Positions 55,246 through 62,012 of a stretch of DNA of 64,000 nt are shown in pieces; positions within the stretch are counted from its first letter, which is position 1, and each line of letters starts with the position of its first letter. The position numbers were made by a program, and so were the translations under genes. The notes below the pieces were generated by a model. That model saw only the letters and a list, made by a program, of their open reading frames with translations, had not been told where the DNA came from and made no database searches. Source of the DNA: Asticcacaulis sp. AC466. Lineage in GTDB: Bacteria; Pseudomonadota; Alphaproteobacteria; Caulobacterales; Caulobacteraceae. The DNA lies in NCBI RefSeq assembly GCF_000495815.1, contig NZ_AWGE01000006.1:1-64000 (forward strand), given 5' to 3'.

Positions 55246-56802
55246 TCAGTGTCCCGGCTTGCGCGTGTAGACGTTAAAGCCGTCCCAATCCCCCCGAACC
55301 GTAGAGACGTGGACGTAGTCTGCATCCAGCCGCTTGTATATCTGCGGTATACGATCGCGGTTGAGACAGCCCATCACATAGGCCATATCCGATAGCAGGA
55401 TGTATTGCGGACGGCTGTCAAAGGCGGCGCCCAGGGGATCAGCATCGGGTGTGGGGAAATTGCACAGGAGGTGCATGGCGTTGAAGTATTTTGCCTTTGG
55501 CAGGGTCTGGGTAAACAGGTAGACGTAGTGCCCGCGGCTCAGGACCAGAAGGTTGTCGCCGGGCTTTATGCCCTGCTTGCGAAGGCTTTCCGCCGCAAGA
55601 ACACTGGCCCTGTAATCCGGGATCGCCAGGTATCCGCCGGGAAACAGGTCTTCCCGTTCCATGATCATTGGCTGCGCGACGGCGGCCGTCATGTAGAGCG
55701 CCATGTAGAGGTTGCGTTGCCGGCGCTTGAAGTCGATGCCGTGGCACAGGACGCCGACAAACAGGATCAGTGTTGGCGTCATCAACGGGAACCCGCAATA
55801 CAGATCGGGCGATTTGACCATCAATACGCCGATGGCTGCCATGATATACCATAAAAGGGTGAGGGTGATCAGGGGCGGAGCGACGGCGCGTACGCGCCCC
55901 AGTCGCAGCACGGCCAGAAGGGCGCCCGCCGTGATCACCAGAAGCGGCTTGATCATGACCAGAAAGTTTAAAGGCCGCCGAAAGACTTTTATCAGGGGCG
56001 ATGCCGTCTGGCTCCACATGTCGAGCTGCGACCGCTGCAAGGCGGACATCACCACACCGTTAAACGCCTCGGTGAAATGGCCGGCGGCCGCAAAATACAG
56101 TCCGAAGCCGAGCGTGGGGAGGGTCGCGACACCACAGAACACGGCCAGAGGCCACACGATCTTGCGCTGCCAGCACTGCCAGGCCAGCCATCCGAACAGG
56201 GCCAGGCCTTCGAAGGCAGCGGTCTGTTTGACCATGACGGCGCAGCCGATCATCAGGCCGCTGCGCGCCAGCATGCCCAGTGCGCACCGTTCATCGGCCC
56301 GCCCGGCGTCAAGCATAAGCCGGAAAGCTGCGACGGTAAGCGCCATCTGGATATGCTGTGTCGGGAAGGTAGTGCCTTCCTGGAACAGGGAATAGACCGG
56401 GTAGAGACCCGCCGCCCAAAAGGCCATGGCCTGCGATCCGCGATCTGTCAGCATCCGGTGCAGGCTATAGGCGCCCCAGGCAATGAACAGGATCTCTATC
56501 GCCTTGACTTGCGCCAGTCCCGAACCGACGACAAACTGGACAGCGGCAAAGAGGGCGAACATGCCTGGCGCCTTGATGTCGTAACTGGCCACATAGGGCA
56601 GCTCCCCGCGCAGCCATCGGCTGGCAACCACACTGAAGAAGGCTTCGTCATCGCCGATCACATGTATGAAGGGGAGGCGAACAGCGAGGGTCCACAGCAA
56701 CAGCACAAGCCCGGTGGTCAGACGGGGGTGTTGTTCCGCAGTTTGACGCAGAACGCCCAGGAGGCGCGGACGGGCTTCTATCTGAGGCGAGATCGAGGGC
56801 AT
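55246..56802 (-). CDS. GT-C-fold glycosyltransferase, ArnT/PMT-like membrane protein
   Basis: A 518-residue polytopic protein with roughly 10-11 membrane helices. The first periplasmic loop has the acidic motif VIGDDEAFFSVVASRWLRGELPY (about 53-75), placed as the catalytic acidic residues of polyprenyl-phosphate-dependent ArnT/PMT transferases. Thus it probably moves a sugar from a lipid carrier to an envelope acceptor in the periplasm. The C-terminal soluble part of about 120 residues is poorly conserved. It stands alone with no polysaccharide cluster adjacent, so acceptor and sugar are unknown. Confidence 0.75.
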   Translation of the reverse strand: MPSISPQIEARPRLLGVLRQTAEQHPRLTTGLVLLLWTLAVRLPFIHVIGDDEAFFSVVASRWLRGELPYVASYDIKAPGMFALFAAVQFVVGSGLAQVKAIEILFIAWGAYSLHRMLTDRGSQAMAFWAAGLYPVYSLFQEGTTFPTQHIQMALTVAAFRLMLDAGRADERCALGMLARSGLMIGCAVMVKQTAAFEGLALFGWLAWQCWQRKIVWPLAVFCGVATLPTLGFGLYFAAAGHFTEAFNGVVMSALQRSQLDMWSQTASPLIKVFRRPLNFLVMIKPLLVITAGALLAVLRLGRVRAVAPPLITLTLLWYIMAAIGVLMVKSPDLYCGFPLMTPTLILFVGVLCHGIDFKRRQRNLYMALYMTAAVAQPMIMEREDLFPGGYLAIPDYRASVLAAESLRKQGIKPGDNLLVLSRGHYVYLFTQTLPKAKYFNAMHLLCNFPTPDADPLGAAFDSRPQYILLSDMAYVMGCLNRDRIPQIYKRLDADYVHVSTVRGDWDGFNVYTRKPGH

Positions 56803-56889
56803 CAGGCGGTATACAGGTTAAACCTGAAAAATATGGTTACTCGCACGCCGGACGCGCCTTAAGGCACCGTAAGAGAAATTAACACCGCC

Positions 56890-56907
56890 TTAAGTCGTGT
56901 TAACCAT
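56890..56907 (+). promoter_or_regulatory. TTAA-N6-TTAACCAT element, candidate CtrA site
   Basis: TTAAGTCGTGTTAACCAT contains two TTAA half-sites six bases apart, the second extended to TTAACCAT, a form associated with CtrA half-sites in Caulobacter relatives. It lies 31 bases before the small gene at 56938. Confidence 0.5.
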
Positions 56908-56937
56908 TTAAATACCTGAAATAGCTAAGCCTTGGGC

Positions 56938-57237
56938 ATGACCACGCCGATTCGCCCCTCACTCGCCCAAATGCTTAATCCGCAGGCGGCCGCACCCAAA
57001 CCGGTCCAACCGGAAGGTGGCTTCGCTAGTGCGCTTGCCGCGCAAAAGGCGTTTTTCCAGCAGGTCACTGCTCCCAAGGTGACGCCGGCCACCTATACCG
57101 CCGCCGATGTCGCCAAGGCGACGGCCCCAGTGCAAACCAGTGTAAAGACCAGCGCGTCTCCAGCGACCACACCTCCAACACAGTCGGCCGATCAGCCGTT
57201 GCGTCGTCCCGGCTCCTATCTGAACATAGTGGTTTAG
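56938..57237 (+). CDS. Small hypothetical protein ending in RPGSYLNIVV
   Basis: A 99-residue protein of unknown function, from the ATG at 56938 (an in-frame TTG lies two codons earlier). It is rich in Ala, Pro, Thr and Gln, has no signal peptide or membrane helix, and is probably largely disordered. The C-terminal RRPGSYLNIVV is hydrophobic and looks like a conserved short motif. Its stop overlaps the convergent MarR gene by four bases. The CtrA-like element upstream suggests cell-cycle or motility-linked expression, as inference. Confidence 0.65.
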   Translation: MTTPIRPSLAQMLNPQAAAPKPVQPEGGFASALAAQKAFFQQVTAPKVTPATYTAADVAKATAPVQTSVKTSASPATTPPTQSADQPLRRPGSYLNIVV

Positions 57238-57899
57238 ACCGAAACGGCCTTTACGACCGGCGCATGGACCAGTTCCTCGGTGGTGGCATCTTCCGAGACG
57301 CCTTCAGACAGGGGCGGGAAGGGCAGCTTCTTCATCTTCTTGCCCGACACCTTGTCTTTTTTCTTGCCGCCCTTCTTTTCCTTTACAGGCTTTTCGACAT
57401 CGCTGACGGTGTCTTTGCGCGGCTTGATTTCACCCGACAGGGCCTCTTCCCGGGCGGCGGTCAGCTTGCGCAGCAGCTTGACGAAGCTGTCACGCTTGGG
57501 GGCGGACAAGAGGCTGAGAATTTTTTCATCGGCGGCGGCAACGCGCGGTTCCATTTCGGCGAGAGCCGCCTTACCGCCTGGTGCGATCTGGACCAGATTG
57601 GCGCGGGCGTCGGTCACGGACCGTTCGCGTGCCACCAACTCCTTGGCCAGCATGCGCGACACCAGGTCGGCCAGGGTTGAGCGATCGATGCCCGTCACCC
57701 GGACTAGATCGGTCTGGGACAGGCCTTCCGAACCCTCCAGGGCTTTCAGGACGGCATATTGCCGTTGCGACAACGCCCCTTCGCCCGCTTCCTCGCTGTA
57801 GATATCAAGCGCAATTTGTAGCACCCGGTGCAACAAATGCGACGGCGAGGTATCGAGCCCATTTTTCGACATGACCTTGTCGCCGTGCTTTGATTTTTT
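57234..57899 (-). CDS. MarR-family transcriptional regulator with long Lys-rich tail
   Basis: A regulator of about 221 residues. The winged helix spans about 40-120 (ALSQRQYAVLKALEGSEGLS, TDLVRVTGIDRSTLADLVSRM, ERSVTDARANLVQIAPGGKA), the last being the MarR wing. After about 150 an unusual tail contains a Lys/Gly-rich stretch (EKKGGKKKDKVSGKKMKKL) and then acidic residues; most MarR proteins end near 150. The start is set at 57899; the frame extends to 57944, but that start falls within the inverted repeat at 57932-57953, a likely operator. Ligand unknown. Confidence 0.85.
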   Translation of the reverse strand, partial: KKSKHGDKVMSKNGLDTSPSHLLHRVLQIALDIYSEEAGEGALSQRQYAVLKALEGSEGLSQTDLVRVTGIDRSTLADLVSRMLAKELVARERSVTDARANLVQIAPGGKAALAEMEPRVAAADEKILSLLSAPKRDSFVKLLRKLTAAREEALSGEIKPRKDTVSDVEKPVKEKKGGKKKDKVSGKKMKKLPFPPLSEGVSEDATTEELVHAPVVKAVSV

Positions 57900-57931
57900 C
57901 ATGATGTCCAGCCGCTTTCTTTTTGCCGCGC

Positions 57932-57953
57932 CATATAGTGACATGACTATATG
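57932..57953. promoter_or_regulatory. CATATAGT-N6-ACTATATG inverted repeat, candidate MarR operator
   Basis: A perfect 8-6-8 inverted repeat 32 bases upstream of the chosen MarR start. The arrangement is typical of MarR self-repression. Confidence 0.65.
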
Positions 57954-57993
57954 ACGTATTCACGACATTTCAATCAGAACACGGAGTAAATAA

Positions 57994-58737
57994 TCAATCC
58001 GCTTTTTCCTCTGGCGGAGTTTCGAGGTTCTTCATCAGGAATGGGAGCAGAACAATCGAAAAGGCGATAGGCCCGCCGATCATGGACACCAGTTTCCACG
58101 TCACCCAGAAGTTGTTGTCTTGCGTGCGCCAGATGACTTCGTTGGCTGCGGCCATGGCATAGTAGAATAAGGCATAATAGACGGTCAGCTTCGGCCAGGC
58201 GGCCGCCTTGAGCTTTAGGCTGTCGCCGAGCAGGGCCTTCAACGGCTCCTTTTTCAGCACCAGCGCCCCGAGCAGGATCGAGCCGATGATGACGTCGACA
58301 ATGGTCATCTTGATCTTGACGAAGGTCGGATCCTTGAAGACGACCGTCAGCACACTGAACGGGATGGTGATCAGGCAGGACATCAGCGGTATCCACGCCA
58401 CCCGCTTTTCCATGATGAAGCCGGCGATCAAGGCAACCACGGATGCAGCGCCGAGCACGCCCGATGCCCATACCAAAGCTTCAGACTTATCCGTGAGCTT
58501 CAGTGTCGAGCAGGCGAAAAAGGTCAGACCGAATGCCAAGATAGGCCCGTAGTCCACGGCCATTTTGAGGTAGTTTTGCTTCGGCGCTTCGGCTTTTAGT
58601 GCGAGCTCCGGATTGGTTTCGCCCAGTTTCTCTGCCAGCTTTCCCATGGCGCGATCGACAATCTGATCGCCAGCCTTGATTTCCGTACCCAGATCAATGG
58701 GCTCATGACCTTCTGGGGGTTCGGTTCGGGACGTCAT
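57994..58737 (-). CDS. ispZ: Septation protein A homologue (YciB/IspZ family)
   Basis: A 247-residue inner-membrane protein with about five helices in its C-terminal 190 residues (YGPILAFGLTFFACSTLKL, VALIAGFIMEKRVAWIPLM). An N-terminal stretch of about 50 residues is longer than usual for YciB. The conserved block WAKLTVYYALFYYAMAAANEVIWR-like text (residues about 175-200) identifies the family, linked in other bacteria to cell-envelope and septum integrity. It is the last gene of an overlapping operon; its start overlaps the ftsY stop (ATGA). Confidence 0.9.
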   Translation of the reverse strand: MTSRTEPPEGHEPIDLGTEIKAGDQIVDRAMGKLAEKLGETNPELALKAEAPKQNYLKMAVDYGPILAFGLTFFACSTLKLTDKSEALVWASGVLGAASVVALIAGFIMEKRVAWIPLMSCLITIPFSVLTVVFKDPTFVKIKMTIVDVIIGSILLGALVLKKEPLKALLGDSLKLKAAAWPKLTVYYALFYYAMAAANEVIWRTQDNNFWVTWKLVSMIGGPIAFSIVLLPFLMKNLETPPEEKAD

Positions 58738-59687
58738 TGCGTATCTCCCAACGGCTCGAGGCCGACCATGGAGCGCGCGAAGTCACGCGCCTTGAAATCG
58801 TGCAGGTCCTCGATGTCTTCGCCGACACCGATCAGCTTGATGGGGGCGTCCGAGGCCTTGGCGATAGGGATCAGAATGCCGCCGCGTGCCGTGCCGTCCA
58901 GCTTGGTCATGACCAGGCCGGACACGAAGGCTTGGCGGCCGAAAATCTGTTCCTGGCTGAGCGCGTTGCGCCCGACCGTGGCGTCGAGCACCAGAAGGGT
59001 CTCGTGCGGGGCCTCAGGATCGACCTTCTTGATGACGCGGACGACCTTCAACAGTTCGTCCATCAGTTGCTGCTTGTTCTGCAAACGGCCGGCGGTGTCG
59101 ATCAATACCACGTCATAGCCTTCTTCCTTCGCCTTGACGAAGGAGTCGTAGGCCAGTCCGGCGGCATCTGCCCCGGTCTTGCGGCCCATGAAATCGGCAT
59201 TGGCGCGCTGGGCCCAGACCTTGAGCTGCTCGACGGCCGCCGCGCGGAACGTGTCGCCGGCGACGATAAGCACCTTGGCGCCGCTCTTGGTCAGCTTGGC
59301 CGCGATCTTGCCGAGCGTAGTGGTCTTTCCCGACCCATTGACCCCGACAAACAGTACGACATAGGGACGTGGGCCGGCGAGAGGATCGAAAATGCCTTCG
59401 TGTCCGGACAGTTCGTCGGCCAGGGCGTCGGCCAGGGCGGAGCGGACGGCATTCGGGTCCTTGGCCGAAGAAAAGCGCTGCTGCGCCATCTTGCCGGCAA
59501 TAGTGGCGGCAATCTGCGGCCCCAGGTCGCTTTCGACCAGCAGGTCTTCCAATTCCTCAAGCGCGGCATCGTCCAGCGCTTCCTTTTGCTGGAATACCTG
59601 GGTGACGGATTCGGTCAGGGTTTGCGAGGTGCGGGACAGGCCCGCGGTCAGGCGCTGAAACCAGCCTTTTTTCTTATCTTCGCTCAT
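58734..59687 (-). CDS. ftsY: Signal recognition particle receptor FtsY
   Basis: A 317-residue SRP-GTPase that docks ribosome-SRP complexes on the membrane for co-translational insertion. The N-terminus lacks the long acidic A domain of E. coli FtsY, as in many alphaproteobacteria. NG-domain motifs: G1 GVNGSGKTT at about 115-123, DTAGRLQNKQQLMDEL, TKLDGTARGG, and the closing GVGEDIEDL. It overlaps both neighbours by four bases, indicating translational coupling. Confidence 0.97.
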   Translation of the reverse strand: MSEDKKKGWFQRLTAGLSRTSQTLTESVTQVFQQKEALDDAALEELEDLLVESDLGPQIAATIAGKMAQQRFSSAKDPNAVRSALADALADELSGHEGIFDPLAGPRPYVVLFVGVNGSGKTTTLGKIAAKLTKSGAKVLIVAGDTFRAAAVEQLKVWAQRANADFMGRKTGADAAGLAYDSFVKAKEEGYDVVLIDTAGRLQNKQQLMDELLKVVRVIKKVDPEAPHETLLVLDATVGRNALSQEQIFGRQAFVSGLVMTKLDGTARGGILIPIAKASDAPIKLIGVGEDIEDLHDFKARDFARSMVGLEPLGDTQ

Positions 59688-60955
59688 ACCGCCTGCTGTA
59701 GCTGAGTTTGGGCCAGCGTGCCAATGACATGTTTGCCATCGTGGCCGTGGATACGGATGTCGCTGAGGCCGCCGACCGTCGCTTCGCCGTCAAAGACGAC
59801 TTCGGTGAAGTCGGCGGCGCGGGCAAAGCCGGGCTTTTCGACGACGCACGACAAAACGCGGCCGTGCTGGCGCGCCAGATGACGTGTCAGGGCCTCTTCG
59901 GCCTTGGCGCGCAACCGGGCGGCGCGCTCCTTGATTAGCGGGCGCGGCAGTTGCGGCATCTTTGCCGCCGGGGTCTGCGGACGCGGGCTGTAGGGAAAGA
60001 CGTGAACGAATGACAGGTCACAGGCATCGACCAGTGACACGGCATTGGCGAACATCTCTTCGGTCTCGGTCGGAAAGCCAGCAATCATGTCGGCGCCGAA
60101 GCTGATATCCGGGCGGGCGCGGCGCACCTTTTCGACCAAAGCGATGGCATCGGCGCGCAGGTGACGGCGCTTCATCCGCTTAAGGATCATGTCATCGCCA
60201 TGTTGCAGCGACAGATGCAGGTAAGGGGCCAACCGTTCTTCCTCGGCGAAGGTGCGCAGCAGCGTATCGTCGATTTCGGCGGCGTCGATGGAAGATAGAC
60301 GCAGGCGCTTGAGGTCGGGCACGTGCTTCAGGATGCGCGTCACCAGATGGCCCAGTTGCGGATTGCCGGGCAAATCGCCCCCCCAGGAGGTCAGGTCAAC
60401 ACCGGTCAAGACAATTTCGTTATAGCCCTGGGCCACCAGGGTTTGGGTCTGCGAAATCACATCGCCTGCCGCTGCCGAGCGCGAATTGCCGCGGCCATAG
60501 GGGATGATGCAGAAGGTACAACGGTGGTCGCAGCCATTCTGAACCTCGACAAAAGCGCGGGCGCGGTCCTTCAGTCCGTCGATCAGGTGGCCGGCCGTGG
60601 TCTTGACGCTGAATACGTCGTTGACGACGACGCGCGCCGAATCGGGCGTCAGCCGGTAAGCACCGGCCTTTTGCTTGTCGGCATTGCCGATGACGAAATC
60701 GACCTCGGCCATATTCGCGAAGGTGTCGGGATCGGTCTGGGCGGCGCAACCGGTAACGATCAGGCGCGCGTCGGGATTTTCCTTACGGGCGCGACGGATG
60801 GCCTGGCGCGCCTGGCGCACGGCTTCGCCCGTTACGGCGCAGGTGTTGAAAATGATGGCGTTGTCCAGCCCGTCCTCGGCGGCGGTCTTGCGGATGACCT
60901 CGCTTTCGTAGGAATTCAGGCGGCAGCCAAAGGTAACGACATCGACCTTGCTCAC
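59684..60955 (-). CDS. mtaB: tRNA (N6-threonylcarbamoyladenosine(37)-C2)-methylthiotransferase MtaB
   Basis: A 423-residue radical-SAM methylthiotransferase that makes ms2t6A37 in tRNAs reading ANN codons. The N-terminal UPF0004 domain (VVTFGCRLNSYESEVI, FNTCAVTGEAVRQARQ, VTGCAAQTDP) supplies three cysteines for the auxiliary cluster. The radical-SAM cluster is CDHRCTFCIIPYGRG (CxxxCxxC), and a TRAM domain closes the protein. The GTG at 60955 overlaps the dapF stop (GTGA) and is chosen over a long upstream frame whose residues are nonsense. Confidence 0.95.
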   Translation of the reverse strand: MSKVDVVTFGCRLNSYESEVIRKTAAEDGLDNAIIFNTCAVTGEAVRQARQAIRRARKENPDARLIVTGCAAQTDPDTFANMAEVDFVIGNADKQKAGAYRLTPDSARVVVNDVFSVKTTAGHLIDGLKDRARAFVEVQNGCDHRCTFCIIPYGRGNSRSAAAGDVISQTQTLVAQGYNEIVLTGVDLTSWGGDLPGNPQLGHLVTRILKHVPDLKRLRLSSIDAAEIDDTLLRTFAEEERLAPYLHLSLQHGDDMILKRMKRRHLRADAIALVEKVRRARPDISFGADMIAGFPTETEEMFANAVSLVDACDLSFVHVFPYSPRPQTPAAKMPQLPRPLIKERAARLRAKAEEALTRHLARQHGRVLSCVVEKPGFARAADFTEVVFDGEATVGGLSDIRIHGHDGKHVIGTLAQTQLQQAV

Positions 60956-61785
60956 AATTGCCCCTCGAACTCGACCTCGATCGGCCCGGTCATGATGACA
61001 TGGTCGTTTTCGGCCCAGGCAATATGCAGTGGGCCGCCGTCCATGATGATGGTGGCGGCGCGATCGGTCAGGCCACGCCGGACGGCGGCGACCAGTGTGG
61101 CGCAGGCACCGGTGCCGCACGCCTTGGTAATCCCCGCGCCGCGTTCCCATACGCGCATGCGAACGGTCTGGCGGTCGATCACCTGGGCGAATTCGACATT
61201 GACGCCTTCCGGGAACAGGGGGTGGTTTTCGATCAGCGATCCGGTCGCGGTGACATCGACCGTCGCTATGTCATCGACGAAAAAGACGACGTGCGGATTG
61301 CCCATGCTGACCGCCACCGGCGTGTGGTACAGCGGCGCATCGATCGGGCCGACCTGCAATTCCAGCTTGGCGGTATTCATTTCTTCGGCCAACGGGATTT
61401 GCCGCCAGTCCAGGCCCGGTTTGCCCATATCGACGCTGGCCGTCCCGGTCCGGGCATCGGCGCGAAGCACGCGGGCGCGGGCCTGACCGCCAAGGGTGTC
61501 TATCTTCAGCGTCCGATCGCTGGCATCGCGGTTGAGGTACCAGGCGACGCATCGCAAAGCATTGCCGCAGGTCTCCACCGTACCGCCGTCCGTGTTCCAC
61601 ACGCGCATGAAGGCGTCGCCTTCGGCGCTGCCTTCTATGGCGATCAACTGATCAAAGCCGATGCCGGACGCGCGGTCGCCCCAGGCGCGGATCTGCTCCG
61701 GCGCGGGTGCGAAAGCCTGATCGCGGGCATCGATGACAATGAAATCATTGCCAAGGCCATTCATCTTTAGAAAGGGGCGGGTCAT
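60952..61785 (-). CDS. dapF: Diaminopimelate epimerase
   Basis: A 277-residue cofactor-independent racemase converting LL- to meso-diaminopimelate for lysine and peptidoglycan. The two catalytic cysteines are C73 (ETCGNALRC) and C224 (KACGTGACAT), one from each pseudo-symmetric half. The N-terminal NGLGNDFIVID is typical. It is first in the dapF-mtaB-ftsY-ispZ operon, an order widespread in Caulobacterales. Confidence 0.97.
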   Translation of the reverse strand: MTRPFLKMNGLGNDFIVIDARDQAFAPAPEQIRAWGDRASGIGFDQLIAIEGSAEGDAFMRVWNTDGGTVETCGNALRCVAWYLNRDASDRTLKIDTLGGQARARVLRADARTGTASVDMGKPGLDWRQIPLAEEMNTAKLELQVGPIDAPLYHTPVAVSMGNPHVVFFVDDIATVDVTATGSLIENHPLFPEGVNVEFAQVIDRQTVRMRVWERGAGITKACGTGACATLVAAVRRGLTDRAATIIMDGGPLHIAWAENDHVIMTGPIEVEFEGQL

Positions 61786-61951
61786 GGTCAGCGTGCGGTC
61801 ACTTGATTAAGTGTATCGTCACTTAGGCGTGACAATGGCGCTATATAGTCGCAAAACCGGCATAAATGTAGGATTTTGTGAAAATAATGCCCTCGTATTG
61901 CGCAGAGGAAGAGCGCCCACGTGATCGCGGTCATGCTTGAGGCTTTATCCG

Positions 61952-61990
61952 GGCGTTCGAAGGCCAGCGGGAGGCTGACCTTCGAACGCC
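61952..61990. terminator. Long hairpin downstream of the M3 peptidase gene
   Basis: Arms of 17 bases (GGCGTTCGAAGGCCAGC and its near complement, one mismatch) enclose GGGAG, 22 bases beyond the peptidase stop. No T tract follows, so it may be a 3'-end stabiliser or repeat rather than a classic terminator. Confidence 0.6.
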
Positions 61991-62012
61991 TGAATCGGAG
62001 TGGCGCTGACGC

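Noticed and set aside
58737-59705. 322-codon plus-strand frame opposite ftsY
   Set aside because: Shadow of a certain gene; overlaps its full length.
60956-61150. Upstream extension of mtaB
   Set aside because: It overlaps dapF and translates to Arg/His-rich nonsense; the GTG at 60955 gives the conserved family start.
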